From Sphingopyxis sp. YR583 (GTDB lineage: Bacteria > Pseudomonadota > Alphaproteobacteria > Sphingomonadales > Sphingomonadaceae): 64,000 nucleotides of DNA. Positions 8,363-18,333 of the stretch are shown here, one piece after another (the first letter of the stretch is position 1; each line of letters begins with the position of its first letter). Position numbers and translations under genes: made by a program. The notes under the pieces were generated by a model, which saw only the letters and a program-made list of their open reading frames with translations, ran no database searches and was not told the origin of the DNA. The stretch is taken from NCBI RefSeq assembly GCF_900108295.1, contig NZ_FNWK01000001.1:2415001-2479000 (forward strand), given 5' to 3'.

Positions 8363-8841
8363 GTCGCCGATGTGGTCTTCCGGCGCAGCAAGGTCAAGAC
8401 GAACGCCGCCGCGCCGAGGGAGAAGATCGCGTTGAAACCCGCGAGCGACACGCCGAACAATGTCCATTGCGCGGTGTCGCAGCGGATCAGCGGCGCGTTC
8501 ATAATCGCGTCGAGCGACACCGGGCCGGCGCCGCCGGTCGCGCAGGTCGTGATGCCTTCCCAAAAGCCATATTCGACCCCGGCGTGAAAGACGCCGATCG
8601 CGCCGCTGATGCCAATTGCGATCGCCGCGAGCAGGGTCAGCGTGCGCATCGCCTTGTCGTTCCGGCGAAGCAGCAGCGCGAGCAGCGCGAGCAGGATCGC
8701 CGCCTGATGCGGCCAGCGTTGCCAGTAACACATCTCGCACGGGTGGAGGCCGAAGCCATATTGCGACACCAGCGCGCCGCCATAGAGGAGCAGCGGCGCG
8801 AGGAACGCGACGACGGGCGCGGCGAGGCGCGAGTTCAGCAT
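8359..8841 (-). CDS. dsbB: disulfide bond formation protein B
   Basis: A 160-residue inner-membrane protein with four predicted membrane helices. It reoxidises periplasmic DsbA and passes electrons to ubiquinone. The first redox pair is HPCEMCYWQR. The second pair would be the cysteines in TTCATGG and LIRCDTAQW. It lies 13 bases after ctpA, with AGAGGA ahead of its ATG, and overlaps coq7, whose pathway supplies its quinone acceptor. Confidence 0.93.
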   Translation of the reverse strand: MLNSRLAAPVVAFLAPLLLYGGALVSQYGFGLHPCEMCYWQRWPHQAAILLALLALLLRRNDKAMRTLTLLAAIAIGISGAIGVFHAGVEYGFWEGITTCATGGAGPVSLDAIMNAPLIRCDTAQWTLFGVSLAGFNAIFSLGAAAFVLTLLRRKTTSAT

Positions 8842-8854
8842 GTGCCGCGTCCTC

Positions 8855-10267
8855 TTAGTTGCGCGCGGTGGGCTTGGCGGGCTTCACCGGCGGCTTGCCG
8901 CTTTGCGCCATCCGCGGCGCCCCCGGGTTGATCCGCCCGATCGTCTGCAGCGCATAGTGAAGCTGGAAGTCCTCGATGCCCTTTTCCTTGAGCTCGGCAG
9001 CGGTCGCGGTGAAGCGCGGATCGGCCTTTTCGTCCTTTTCGAGCAGGCCGTTGTCGACCTTCTTTTCGTTGACGAGGTGACGGCGCAGGTCGCTTTCGCG
9101 GAACTTCGGCCGCGAGGCATAATCGGGATCCGAAATCTGCGGCACGCGGATGTCGGGTTCGATCCCGCCTTCCTGTACGCTGCGGCCCGACGGCGTATAG
9201 TAACGCGCGGTGGTCAGGCGCAGCGCCGTGGTGTCGGTCAGCGGCAGGACGGTCTGCACCGATCCCTTGCCGAAACTGCGTTCGCCCATCACGACCGCGC
9301 GGTGCTGGTCCTGCAGCGCGCCCGCGACGATCTCCGAAGCCGAAGCCGATCCCGAGTCGATCAGAACGACGACGGGCGCACCGCCAGCGAGATCGCCGGG
9401 TTCGGCGAAATAGCGTTCGATGTCGCCCTTTTTCCGTCCGCGCTGCGAGACGATCTCGCCGCGTTCGAGGAACAGGTCGCTGATCCCGACGGCCTCGTCG
9501 AGCAGCCCGCCCGGGTTCGAGCGCAGATCGAGGATCCAGCCGCGCGGTTTCTTGCCGAGCGATTTTTCCACCGCGAACATCGCGGCCTTGAGGTCGGTCG
9601 TCGCGTCGGCCGAGAAGCTGGTGACGGTGAGCACGCCGACGTCGCCGCTGACTTCCCATTTGACGGGCTTCAGGTCGATGATCTCGCGCGTCAGCGAAAG
9701 CTCCATCGGCTTGTCCTGCCCTTCGCGCACGACGGTGATGTCGATCTTGGTGCCGGGTTTACCGCGCATCTGTTCGACCGCTTCGTCGAGCGTCAGGCCG
9801 AAGATCAGTTCCTTGTTGATATGCGTGATATAGTCGCCGGCCTTGATCCCGGCCTTGTCCGCCGGGGTGTCGGCGGTCGGTGCGATCACCTTCACGACGC
9901 CGTCTTCCATCGTCACCGACAGGCCCAGCCCGCCATATTCGCCGTCGGTCTGGGTTCTGAGGTTCGAGAAACCGCGCGCGTCGAGATAGCCCGAATGCGG
10001 ATCGAGGCTGGCGAGCATGCCGTTGATCGCGCCTTCGATCAGCTTCGAATCGTCGACCTGTTCGACATAGTTGGATTTGACCTCGAGATAGACGTCCATG
10101 AAGCGCGAAATTTCTTCCTGCGTCTTCGAATCGACGGTCGCCATCGCACCGGTCGCGAGCGGTACGAGCGCCAGCGTCGAAAGCGCGGCCGCGCCCTGCC
10201 ACAAGGCGAAGCGGCGGCGAGGCGATGCAGGGGTTCCGGACGCGGTGGTCTTGGTCGATTCGGTCAT
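8855..10267 (-). CDS. ctpA: carboxy-terminal processing protease (S41A)
   Basis: A 470-residue periplasmic serine protease. A signal anchor lies at about 20-42, then a PDZ domain (GLGLSVTMEDGVVKV to ELIFGLTLDEA), then the S41 catalytic core. The Ser-Lys dyad is Ser309 (DSGSASASEIV) and Lys334 (ERSFGKGSVQT), with LDLRSNPGG between. It probably trims C-termini of envelope proteins, including cell-wall hydrolases. envC lies upstream after a 135-base gap; that order (envC-ctpA) recurs in many proteobacteria. Confidence 0.95.
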   Translation of the reverse strand: MTESTKTTASGTPASPRRRFALWQGAAALSTLALVPLATGAMATVDSKTQEEISRFMDVYLEVKSNYVEQVDDSKLIEGAINGMLASLDPHSGYLDARGFSNLRTQTDGEYGGLGLSVTMEDGVVKVIAPTADTPADKAGIKAGDYITHINKELIFGLTLDEAVEQMRGKPGTKIDITVVREGQDKPMELSLTREIIDLKPVKWEVSGDVGVLTVTSFSADATTDLKAAMFAVEKSLGKKPRGWILDLRSNPGGLLDEAVGISDLFLERGEIVSQRGRKKGDIERYFAEPGDLAGGAPVVVLIDSGSASASEIVAGALQDQHRAVVMGERSFGKGSVQTVLPLTDTTALRLTTARYYTPSGRSVQEGGIEPDIRVPQISDPDYASRPKFRESDLRRHLVNEKKVDNGLLEKDEKADPRFTATAAELKEKGIEDFQLHYALQTIGRINPGAPRMAQSGKPPVKPAKPTARN

Positions 10268-10402
10268 GGGCGTCTTTCAGTCACGCGAGAGCAATCCCGC
10301 CTTATAATCCCCGGTACGCCATCCTCCTAAGCAAATCTGCGGGCGTCAAGCGTGGCATCCGTATGCGGCACGCCGGTCTAACGGGCGATTAACCGGGGGC
10401 GA

Positions 10403-11620
10403 TCAGCCGATCATCGCGACGATATCGACCGGGCGTCCGGCGCGGCGCAGCTCGACGGTGATGCGGCTGTCGTCCGATCCCGCGCGACCGACCGGCGCCC
10501 CGGCGTCGAGCGTGTCGCCGACCCCGACCGAAAGCGCGATCATGCCGGTGAGCAACGAGACCCAGCCGCCGCCATGGTCGATGATGACGATCTTGCCATA
10601 GCCGCGATAATCGCCGGCAAAGCCGACGCGGCCGGGGGCGGGCGCGACGACCTGGCCGCCCGGGCGCGCCGCGATCGTCACCCCGCGCGACCGCACGCCG
10701 CTTTCATTGACCTCGCCCAGCCCCGCGACGATCCGCCCGACGACGGGCAGGCGATAGGCGCCCTGCGTCAGTTCGGCCTCGGCGGCGGCTGCGGGCGGGG
10801 CGGCGCTCATAACGCTACCCTCGGGATTGCGCGGGCGCGGCAGCGGCCCGGCGAGCTGGGCAAGCTCGGCGCGCACCGCGCTGTCGGCTTCGAGGCTGTC
10901 CATCAGATCGACGATATCGCGCGCTTTCTCACCGAGCCCCAATGCGCGGTCGGCCTCGAGCTGCGCGCTGCTCATCAATTCGCGCGAGCGCAGCCGGCCC
11001 TCATTCTCGAGTCGCGTCAGCGCGTCGCGCCGTGCTGCGAGTTGTGTCTTGCTCGTCGAAAGCGCCCGCAGCGCCACCGCCTGTTGCTGCCGCATCGTCT
11101 GCAGCGCGGCGAGTTCGCGTCGCGCCCCGGCGGTACGGCGCTCGATCACCGGCATGGCGGCGTCGATCACCGCGCGCGCATGCACCATGTCGGTCAGCGA
11201 TCCCGGCTGCGCGAGCACGCTGACCGGCGGCTGGCGGCTCAATTGCTGGAGCGAGGCGGCAAGTTCGAGCAAAGGCTGCTGCTGCTGCGCAAGCCGTGCG
11301 CGCTGCGCCGAGAGGCGGCGCGTGACGAGCGCGACGCGCGCTTCGCCGGCGCTGATGTCGGCTTCGGCCGACTGGATGCGCGCCGCGAGCGCTGCGCTGC
11401 GTTTCTTGAGCCGGTCGGCCTCGCTGACTGCGGCCACCGCCTGTTTTTCGAGCAGCGCGCTGCGCGCCATCGCCGCCGCCGATTGCTGCTTGGCGGCGAG
11501 TAACTGGCTGCGTTCGCGCGCGGCGATCGCCTGCGGATCGAAGATGTCGCTCTGCGCCAGCGCGAGCGCGCCGCCCGCAAAAACGGCCGCGATCGCGATG
11601 GCGGAAAGCGCGCGCCTCAC
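10403..11620 (-). CDS. envC: EnvC-like murein hydrolase activator
   Basis: A 405-residue periplasmic protein. The signal sequence (RALSAIAIAAVFAGGALALA) is followed by a long coiled coil at about residues 30-250 and a C-terminal LytM (M23) fold. The zinc-site residues of active LytM enzymes are missing: RSRGVTIAARPG replaces the HxxxD block and SRITVELRRAG replaces HLHFE. This is as expected for EnvC, which activates amidases at the division site rather than cutting itself. The start is GTG 11620, whose GTGA overlaps the rlmH stop; the longer open frame to 11827 is antiparallel coding noise. Confidence 0.88.
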   Translation of the reverse strand: MRRALSAIAIAAVFAGGALALAQSDIFDPQAIAARERSQLLAAKQQSAAAMARSALLEKQAVAAVSEADRLKKRSAALAARIQSAEADISAGEARVALVTRRLSAQRARLAQQQQPLLELAASLQQLSRQPPVSVLAQPGSLTDMVHARAVIDAAMPVIERRTAGARRELAALQTMRQQQAVALRALSTSKTQLAARRDALTRLENEGRLRSRELMSSAQLEADRALGLGEKARDIVDLMDSLEADSAVRAELAQLAGPLPRPRNPEGSVMSAAPPAAAAEAELTQGAYRLPVVGRIVAGLGEVNESGVRSRGVTIAARPGGQVVAPAPGRVGFAGDYRGYGKIVIIDHGGGWVSLLTGMIALSVGVGDTLDAGAPVGRAGSDDSRITVELRRAGRPVDIVAMIG

Positions 11621-12045
11621 TGGCGACCTTCGCGGTGATAGGGGTGGTTCGCGACGATGCTGGTCGCGCGCCACAATTGTTCGGCGAGCATCGCACGCGC
11701 CATCAGATGCGGCCAGGTCGCACGGCCAAAGGCGATGACCTTGTCGGCGCCCTCGCGTTCCTCGGGGGTGAAACCGTCGGCGGCGCCAAGGCAGAAGCGC
11801 GCTTCGCGCACGCCGCCGTCGCGCCATTTTTCGAGCAATTTGGCAAATTCGAGCGACGACATCTGGTCGCCGCCCTCGTCGAGCAGGATGGTACGGCTAT
11901 TCTCTGCCGCGGCGGGCATGCGACCGCCCGTATCGGGAAGCTCCGAAATCTTCTGCGCCCAAGTCACGCGCTTCATATAGCGCTCGACCAGCTCGGCCTC
12001 GGGCCCGCGCCCGATGCGCCCGCGCGCGATGATGTGCAGCAACAT
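11617..12045 (-). CDS. rlmH: 23S rRNA (pseudouridine1915-N3)-methyltransferase
   Basis: A 142-residue SPOUT-class methyltransferase that methylates pseudouridine 1915 in helix 69 of 23S rRNA on assembled ribosomes. The knot region is seen in LDEGGDQMSSLEFAKLL, FCLGAADGF and LAEQLWRATSIVANHPYH, the conserved end that binds substrate. It lies between rsfS and envC, its usual place. Confidence 0.96.
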   Translation of the reverse strand: MLLHIIARGRIGRGPEAELVERYMKRVTWAQKISELPDTGGRMPAAAENSRTILLDEGGDQMSSLEFAKLLEKWRDGGVREARFCLGAADGFTPEEREGADKVIAFGRATWPHLMARAMLAEQLWRATSIVANHPYHREGRQ

Positions 12046-12077
12046 ATCCGCCGCCTAACCTTCAGGCGGCGGTCACG

Positions 12078-12476
12078 TCAATTCGCTGCTGCAACCGGGG
12101 GCGCGTCGCCGAACGACCACATGCGCTCGAGGTTGTAGAAGCTACGCACCTCGGGGCGGAACAGGTGGACGATGACGTCGCCCGCGTCGAGCAGCACCCA
12201 ATCGGCGTTGGGCAAGCCTTCGACGCGAACCTGGCGGCCCGCTTCCTGCTTGATCCGCTGCGCCAGTTTCTCGGCAATCGCCGAGACATGGCGCGTCGAC
12301 CGGCCGCTCGCAATCACCATATGATCGGCGATGCTGCTCTTGCCGGCAAGCGGGATGGAAATGGTTTCCTGGGCCTGATCCTCGTCCAGCTGGTGAAGGA
12401 TCAGAGCGTGGAGCGCGTCCACATTGTCGTTGGCGGATGCGGCGCCCTTGGCGGCATCCTGGGTGGCGGAGATCAA
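12078..12476 (-). CDS. rsfS: ribosome silencing factor
   Basis: A 132-residue RsfS/Iojap protein that binds L14 and blocks subunit joining when nutrients are low. DHMVIASGRSTRHVSAIAEK, GLPNADWVLLDAGDVIVHLF and RSFYNLERMW are conserved. There is no ATG before residue 55. A TTG at 12476 overlaps the nadD stop (TTGA) with AAGGA seven bases ahead, so I take TTG as the start; coupling to nadD follows. Confidence 0.9.
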   Translation of the reverse strand: MISATQDAAKGAASANDNVDALHALILHQLDEDQAQETISIPLAGKSSIADHMVIASGRSTRHVSAIAEKLAQRIKQEAGRQVRVEGLPNADWVLLDAGDVIVHLFRPEVRSFYNLERMWSFGDAPPVAAAN

Positions 12477-13168
12477 ATGCGTCCTTTCCTGTTCGAATCC
12501 ACTAGCCGCGAATGCGTCAGCGGGTCGCGCAGCGCGCGGCCAGCATAGCGTTCGAACCAGCGGGGGTTGGCCTGCCGTATTGCAGTTGCGGATCGCACAT
12601 CGGGCGAAAAACGCAGGAACACGAGGGCAGGCGGTCTCCAGTCCGTCCAGTGAAGTTTCTGGTCCGCGGGCCGGACGAAGCGCCGAAGCCAACCCATCGC
12701 CTGCGCGGCATGGGCCCGGCCATTATAGCCCGGACGCGCGATAACCGCAATCGGCATCAATCGCGCGATTTCCCGCCAGTCGCGCCATTCGGGCAGCTGG
12801 ACCAGATTGTCGGCGCCCATGATCCAGATGAACTGCCGGTTCGGGTAGCGGCCGACGAGCTTTTTGAGCGTATCGATCGTGTAGCGCGTGCCGAGTTCGG
12901 CCTCGATCGCGGTCGCGCGAATCGGCGACCGCCGCGCGGCGCGTTGGGCGGAACCGAGGCGGGCGGGCAGCGAGGCCATGCCGGCCTTGGGCTTCAGCGG
13001 GTTGCCGGGCGAGACGAGCCACCAGAGCTCATCGAGCCCGAGCGCGTCGATCGCGTTCAAGCTGATCGCGCGGTGCCCGCCATGCGCGGGATTGAAGCTG
13101 CCGCCGAGGAGGCCGGTGGGGATTCGGCGCGTCAGGGCCGGACCTGTCCCGTGCCGCGCACCAGCCAT
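12473..13168 (-). CDS. nadD: nicotinate-nucleotide adenylyltransferase
   Basis: A 231-residue enzyme making deamido-NAD from nicotinate mononucleotide and ATP. The nucleotidyltransferase signature is [18 protein letters not shown], and [16 protein letters not shown] carries the second conserved block. ATG 13168 overlaps proA by 37 bases. A CTG overlapping the proA stop (CTGA, 13135) is an alternative that would remove the poorly conserved first 11 residues. Confidence 0.93.
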   Translation of the reverse strand: MAGARHGTGPALTRRIPTGLLGGSFNPAHGGHRAISLNAIDALGLDELWWLVSPGNPLKPKAGMASLPARLGSAQRAARRSPIRATAIEAELGTRYTIDTLKKLVGRYPNRQFIWIMGADNLVQLPEWRDWREIARLMPIAVIARPGYNGRAHAAQAMGWLRRFVRPADQKLHWTDWRPPALVFLRFSPDVRSATAIRQANPRWFERYAGRALRDPLTHSRLVDSNRKGRI

Positions 13169-14418
13169 TTATAGGTGGTCAGCCCTTCGAGCGCGACGGG
13201 GCCGCGCGCGTGGAGGCGGCCGGTGGCGATACCGATTTCGGCGCCGAGGCCGAATTCGCCGCCGTCGGCGAATTGCGTCGAGGCATTGTGCATGACGATC
13301 GCGCTGTCGACGCCGGTCAGGAAACGCTCGGCGGTCGCGGCGTCCTCGGTGACGATCGCGTCGGTGTGTCTGCTCGAATGCGTGTCGATATGCGCGAGCG
13401 CGCCGGCGAGGCCGTCGACCATGGCGATCGAGACGATCGCGTCGAGATATTCGGTGTCCCAATCGCCTGTCGATGCGGGGTCGACGTGCGGGCTGAGCGC
13501 CGCAACCGCCTTGTCGCCGCGCACTTCGCAGCCCGCCTTGACCAGCGCGTCGACGATGGCGAGCGGCGCGGGGTAGGCGCGGTCGATCAGGATCGTCTCG
13601 GTCGCGCCGCAGACGCCGGTGCGGCGCATCTTGGCGTTGACCGCCAGTTCGACGGCTTTCGCCGGATCGGCGGCGCCGTCGATATAAAGATGATTGATCC
13701 CGTCGAGGTGCGCGAGGACGGGGACGCGCGCCTCGTCCTGCACGCGTGCGACGAGACCCTTGCCGCCGCGCGGGATGATGATGTCGATCAGGCCCTGCGC
13801 GCGGAGCATCGCCCCGACCGCGGCGCGGTCCTGCGTCGGCACGAGTTGCACCGCGTCGGCGGGCAGTCCGGCCTCGACCAGCCCCGCAGCGAAGGCCGCG
13901 TGGATCTCACGGTTCGAATGCACCGCTTCGCTGCCGCCGCGCAGGATCACGGCATTGCCCGACATCAGCCCGAGCGCCGCGGCGTCGGCGGTCACATTCG
14001 GCCGGCTTTCATAGATGATGCCGACGACGCCGAGCGGCACGCGCACCCGGCTGAGCACGAGGCCGTTGGGGCGCCTCACACGGTCGATTTCGGCACCCGA
14101 GGGATCGGGCAGCGCCGCGACATCGTCGATCGCATCGGCGATCGCGGCGAGCCGCCCGTCGTCGAGCCGCAGCCGGTCGAGCATCGCACCCGACAGGCCG
14201 TTCTTTTGTCCGGCGGCCATATCTTCGGCATTGGCGGCGAGGATGTCGGCGGCACGCGCGCGGATTTGCGCCGCCGCCGCAACCAGTCCGGCCGCCTTGT
14301 CCGCCGTCGGCGCGAGCGCGAGCGCCTTCGATGCGATGCGCGCGCGCGCGCCCATGTCGGCGATCAGGGCGGCGGCGTCGCCGGGCATCGGCGGGGCGGT
14401 CAGGGCTTCGGCGTTCAT
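13132..14418 (-). CDS. proA: glutamate-5-semialdehyde dehydrogenase (gamma-glutamyl phosphate reductase)
   Basis: A 428-residue NADPH-dependent enzyme, second step of proline synthesis. [36 protein letters not shown] and the catalytic cysteine in [15 protein letters not shown] are typical of ProA. The start is ATG 14418 ([10 protein letters not shown]); the open frame beyond it is not conserved. It heads the proA-nadD-rsfS-rlmH-envC run. proB is not in the window. Confidence 0.95.
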   Translation of the reverse strand: MNAEALTAPPMPGDAAALIADMGARARIASKALALAPTADKAAGLVAAAAQIRARAADILAANAEDMAAGQKNGLSGAMLDRLRLDDGRLAAIADAIDDVAALPDPSGAEIDRVRRPNGLVLSRVRVPLGVVGIIYESRPNVTADAAALGLMSGNAVILRGGSEAVHSNREIHAAFAAGLVEAGLPADAVQLVPTQDRAAVGAMLRAQGLIDIIIPRGGKGLVARVQDEARVPVLAHLDGINHLYIDGAADPAKAVELAVNAKMRRTGVCGATETILIDRAYPAPLAIVDALVKAGCEVRGDKAVAALSPHVDPASTGDWDTEYLDAIVSIAMVDGLAGALAHIDTHSSRHTDAIVTEDAATAERFLTGVDSAIVMHNASTQFADGGEFGLGAEIGIATGRLHARGPVALEGLTTYKWLVRGTGQVRP

Positions 14419-14497
14419 GGCGCGGCCACTATCACGTTTTCCGTGACTCTCGAAAGCCCCGTTGCGCGCTGTCGCACGCGGCTTTAGGCAGGGCGCC

Positions 14498-15649
14498 ATG
14501 AGCGGGGATATCGAAGGCATCGGGGCGGCGGTGACTGCCGGTTTGGCAGGGCATGCGGTCGAGCCGCGACACGGCGGCGCCGACCATGGTCATGCGCCGC
14601 TGCGCTGCCTCAATTGCGGTACGAGCCTTCAGGGCTCGCATTGCCACCATTGCGGGCAGCGCGCCGACGTACACCGCAGTTTCGGGGCGATCGGCCACGA
14701 CCTGGTCCATGCGATCTTCCATTTCGAGGGCAAGATCTGGAACACATTGCCGCTGCTGTCGTGGCGCCCCGGCGACCTGACGCGGCGTTATATCCATGGC
14801 GAGCGCGCGCGCTTCATATCACCGCTCGCGCTGTTCCTGTTTGCGGTCTTCCTGACCTATGCGGTGCTCGCGATGGTGGGCAGCGGCGATTTCGGCAGAG
14901 GCTTGAACAACGGCATGGGTTTCGATGAAGCCGTCGCCGAACAAACGCGAACGACCGCGATCAAGGACAGCATGCAGGCCGAAGTCGACCGGATCGACGC
15001 CCAGCTTGTCAGAAAGAATCTGCCGGCCGATCAACGCCGCGAGTTGGAGGCCGAACGTGAGGTGCTTCAGAAAAGTGCCGACTATCTCGGCGTTGCGCGC
15101 AGCCGCAGCAAGACCGAGCGCGCAGCCGACCGCGCTGCAGGGCCGCCGGTCCTCGATAGCCCCGTCGCGCAGGTGCGGACGAGCGCCGATTTCATTTCGC
15201 AAAACAAGATCGATACCGGCGTCGCTTTTATCGATCACGGGCTGCAAAAGGCGTTCGCGAACCCGGCGCTCGTCCTCTATAAATTGCAGGCGAACGCCTA
15301 TAAATTCGCCTGGGCGCTGATCCCGCTGTCGCTGCCTTTCATGTGGCTGCTCTTTCCGTTCAGCCGCCGCTTTCACACCTACGACCATTTCGTCTTCGTC
15401 ACTTATTCGATCAGCTTCATGCTGCTCCTGTTCGTTGCGGTGCGACTGCTGAACCTGACGATCTTTGGCGATATCGCGACCTTCTTCGCGATGCTGTACG
15501 TGCCGTTTCACATGTATCGCCAGCTTCGCGGCGCTTATCGTTCGTCGCGATTCGGATCGCTCGTGCGCGCGGCGCTGCTTCTGTTTTTCAGCTTGTTTTC
15601 GGTTATCTGGTTCATGCTGCTGTTGTTGGCACTGGGGATCAGCGGATAG
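14498..15649 (+). CDS. DUF3667 membrane protein with N-terminal zinc ribbon
   Basis: A 383-residue protein. Near the N-terminus [20 protein letters not shown] forms a CxxC...CxxC zinc ribbon. Then follows [20 protein letters not shown] and [20 protein letters not shown], the DUF3667 signature, and membrane helices at about 108-128, 275-295, 312-332 and 360-382. A helical charged insert (about 140-215) separates the first helix from the rest. Function unknown. It is divergent from proA with about 80 bases between. Confidence 0.8.
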   Translation: MSGDIEGIGAAVTAGLAGHAVEPRHGGADHGHAPLRCLNCGTSLQGSHCHHCGQRADVHRSFGAIGHDLVHAIFHFEGKIWNTLPLLSWRPGDLTRRYIHGERARFISPLALFLFAVFLTYAVLAMVGSGDFGRGLNNGMGFDEAVAEQTRTTAIKDSMQAEVDRIDAQLVRKNLPADQRRELEAEREVLQKSADYLGVARSRSKTERAADRAAGPPVLDSPVAQVRTSADFISQNKIDTGVAFIDHGLQKAFANPALVLYKLQANAYKFAWALIPLSLPFMWLLFPFSRRFHTYDHFVFVTYSISFMLLLFVAVRLLNLTIFGDIATFFAMLYVPFHMYRQLRGAYRSSRFGSLVRAALLLFFSLFSVIWFMLLLLALGISG

Positions 15650-15704
15650 GCGCGAAGCTGTAACAAAGACCGGCCACAGACCCGGCGACGCGGGAGGATA
15701 TGCG

Positions 15705-17336
15705 ATGCATCAGCTGTGGAACGAAATCGATCGCCGTTTGCTCATCAAGCTCGGCACAGCGGGCCTCGCCGCGCTGTCGCTGCCCGGTGCGGCGCGCGCG
15801 ATGATGGCGCAGGGCTTTACCCATGGCGTCGCGAGCGGCGAACCCGGGCCACATTCGGTGCTGCTGTGGACGCGCTATGCGGCGGCGAACGATGTGACGC
15901 TGACCGCCGAAGTTTCAGAGCGCGAGGATTTTTCGAAGGTCGTGGCTGGCGGAAGCGTCGTCGCGACAGGCGAGCGCGACCATACCGCGAAGCTGGTCGT
16001 CGACGGGCTGAAGCCCGGCCGCTGGTATCATTACCGTTTCGTCGCTCCCGATGGCAGCAAGTCGGTGACCGGCCGCACGCGTACCTTGCCGCAGGGATCG
16101 ACCAAGGCGTTCAATCTGGCGCTCTTTTCCTGCTCGAACATGCCGTTCGGCTGGTTCACCGCCTATGGCCATGCCGCGGCGCGCGGCGACATCGACCTCG
16201 TCGCGCATGTCGGCGACTATCTCTATGAATATAAGGTCGGCGACTATCCCTCGGCCAAGGACGCCCTTCCGGGGCGCGAGATCCAGCCCGCGCACGAGAT
16301 CGTCGTGCTCGCCGACTATCGGCTGCGCTATGCCGCCTATCGCACCGATCCCGACCTGCAGAAGCTGCACCAGCTTTTTCCCATGATCGCGCAATGGGAC
16401 GATCATGAATTCGCGAACGACGTCTGGAAGGGCGGTGCCGAAAATCACAATGAGGGCGAGGGCGAATGGTCCGCGCGCATGGCCGCTGCCGAGCGCGCCT
16501 ATTACGAGTGGATGCCCGTCGCCGACAAGCGCTGGCGCCAATATCAGGTTGGCGATCTCGCGACGATCTTCCTTCCCGAAACGCGCGTGACGGCGCGCGA
16601 TCGCCAGTTCGAGGTCGATGAGATTGTTGCTGGCGGCGGCGACGCCGCAGCGAAGCTCAAGACCTTCGCCGAAACCGGCTATCGCGACCCTGCGCGCCAG
16701 ATGCTTGGCACCGAACAGGAAAAGTGGCTGTTCGACGGCTTCGCCGCGTCGACAAAAGCCGGAACGCGCTGGCAGGTCTGCGCGCAGCAGGTGGTGATGG
16801 GTACGCTGTTTACCCCGCCCGAAACGCGCGACTGGTTTGGCGGCGAACAGCCCGATTATGTCCGTCGCCGGGTCGAGGCGGGGCAACTCGCAGCCAAGGC
16901 CGGGCTGCCGCTCAACCTCGACGCGTGGGACGGATATCCCGCTGCGCGCAGCCGCCTGCTGGCCGCGGCGCAGCGCGCCGACGCCGATCTGGTCACGCTG
17001 ACCGGCGACACGCACAACGCCTGGGCTTTCGACCTCGCCGAGGACGGCCGCCCGGCGGGGATCGAAATCGCCGGGCAGAGCGTGACCTCGCCCGGATATG
17101 AAAGCTATATTCGCGGCGTTTCCGATGAGGCGCGCGTCACCGCGCTCCGCCGCTCCTCGCCGCAGCTCAAATGGGCGAATACCGCCGATCGCGGCTATGT
17201 GACCGTGCAATTCTCGCCCGAGCGGGTGACGGCGAACTGGCATAGCGTCGAAACGATCCGCGCGCGTTCGCTGGCGTTGAAGGGCACGCACAGCATGACC
17301 GCGGAGCGCGGGCGGCGCGTTTATAACGCCGCCTGA
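15705..17336 (+). CDS. phoD: PhoD-like alkaline phosphatase
   Basis: A 543-residue exported metallophosphatase releasing phosphate from phosphodi- or monoesters. The N-terminus carries a twin-arginine signal (DRRLLIKLGTAGLAALSLPG). The N-terminal PhoD domain begins FTHGVASGEPGPHSVLLWTR. Metal-site motifs include HVGDYLYEY, QWDDHEFANDVW and TLTGDTHNAWAFDL. GGGAGG precedes ATG 15705, so the upstream open frame is discarded. Transport through Tat with metals bound is typical of PhoD. No Pho box was identified. Confidence 0.92.
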   Translation: MHQLWNEIDRRLLIKLGTAGLAALSLPGAARAMMAQGFTHGVASGEPGPHSVLLWTRYAAANDVTLTAEVSEREDFSKVVAGGSVVATGERDHTAKLVVDGLKPGRWYHYRFVAPDGSKSVTGRTRTLPQGSTKAFNLALFSCSNMPFGWFTAYGHAAARGDIDLVAHVGDYLYEYKVGDYPSAKDALPGREIQPAHEIVVLADYRLRYAAYRTDPDLQKLHQLFPMIAQWDDHEFANDVWKGGAENHNEGEGEWSARMAAAERAYYEWMPVADKRWRQYQVGDLATIFLPETRVTARDRQFEVDEIVAGGGDAAAKLKTFAETGYRDPARQMLGTEQEKWLFDGFAASTKAGTRWQVCAQQVVMGTLFTPPETRDWFGGEQPDYVRRRVEAGQLAAKAGLPLNLDAWDGYPAARSRLLAAAQRADADLVTLTGDTHNAWAFDLAEDGRPAGIEIAGQSVTSPGYESYIRGVSDEARVTALRRSSPQLKWANTADRGYVTVQFSPERVTANWHSVETIRARSLALKGTHSMTAERGRRVYNAA

Positions 17337-17350
17337 TCGCGGTCGCGGTC

Positions 17351-18274
17351 TCAGCTATAGGGCGGCGTATCCTCGAACTCGGCGAACCACGGGTAGTCGT
17401 CCGCGACGCTGACGGTGAAGTTGGCGGGTCGCTTTTCGAGGAAGCTCGACACGCCCTCGGCGGCATCGGCGCTGCGTCCGCGTGCGAAGATCACGCGGCT
17501 GTCCCAGCGGTGCGCGCTCATCGGATGCGGTGCGCCGAGCATCCGCCACAGCATGTGGCGGGTGAGCGCGACCGAGACCGGGGCGCTATGCTCGGTGAGT
17601 TCGCGCGCTTTGGCGATCGCGGCGTCGACGAGATCTCCGGGGGCGTGGACCGATTGCACGAGGCCCTTTTCATGCGCTTCGGCGGCATCGATCAGGCGGC
17701 CCGAATAGCACCAATCGACGGCATTCTGGATGCCGACAAGCCGCGGCAGGAACCAGCTCGACGCCGCCTCGGGGACGATGCCGCGACGCGCGAAGACGAA
17801 GCCGTAGCGTGCGGTCTCACTCGCGAGGCGTGCGTCCATCGACAGCGTCATCGTCGCGCCGATGCCGACCGCGGCGCCGTTGATCGCGCCCAGGACCGGT
17901 TTTTTGCAGTCGAAGATGCGCATCGACACGCGGCCGCCCGAATCGCGGATCAGCGGGTGCGACCAGTCGATCGTGCCATCTTCGGCGACCGGGCTCGCCG
18001 ACATGCCGTCGGGCAGGATCGCCTGCTTGTCGGTACGCTTGTCATAATCGAAGGTCGCCGCGCCCTGACCGAGGTCGGCGCCGGCGCAATAGGCGCGGTC
18101 GCCCGATCCGGTGAAGATCACCGCGCGCACGCCGTCGTCCGCGTCGCATTCGTCGAGCGCGGCGACGATCTCCATCATCATTTCGGTGGTGAAGGCGTTC
18201 ATCCGGTCGGGCCGGTGCAGCGTCAGCAGTGCGATGCCCTCGTGGCGGTCGAGGCGAATCTGGTCGAAGCTCAT
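17351..18274 (-). CDS. enoyl-CoA hydratase/isomerase family protein
   Basis: A 307-residue crotonase-fold protein. The oxyanion-hole segments are GSGDRAYCAGADLGQG and KPVLGAINGAAVGIGATMTL. ARRGIVPEAASSWFLPRLVG carries the catalytic glutamate. The insert of about 40 residues after AGADLGQG (TFDYDKRTDKQ...) is a feature of acyl-CoA hydratases in fatty-acid or branched-chain degradation. GGAGAG precedes the ATG. A palindrome lies about 60 bases upstream (18334-18349), matching the operator before the PQQ alcohol dehydrogenase. Exact substrate unknown. Confidence 0.88.
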   Translation of the reverse strand: MSFDQIRLDRHEGIALLTLHRPDRMNAFTTEMMMEIVAALDECDADDGVRAVIFTGSGDRAYCAGADLGQGAATFDYDKRTDKQAILPDGMSASPVAEDGTIDWSHPLIRDSGGRVSMRIFDCKKPVLGAINGAAVGIGATMTLSMDARLASETARYGFVFARRGIVPEAASSWFLPRLVGIQNAVDWCYSGRLIDAAEAHEKGLVQSVHAPGDLVDAAIAKARELTEHSAPVSVALTRHMLWRMLGAPHPMSAHRWDSRVIFARGRSADAAEGVSSFLEKRPANFTVSVADDYPWFAEFEDTPPYS

Positions 18275-18333
18275 CCATCTCTCTCCTTGGTTTCCGGCGC
18301 AGCGTTGCAAGCGATGGCGTCCAAAGCAAGCAC

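Noticed and set aside
8840..10330. A 496-codon open frame antisense to ctpA
   Set aside because: Mirror of the S41 protease; no start signal and no recognisable domain.
12477..12692. A longer RsfS starting at 12692
   Set aside because: The added part is nadD sequence in another frame and is not similar to RsfS; the TTG in the TTGA overlap is the better start.
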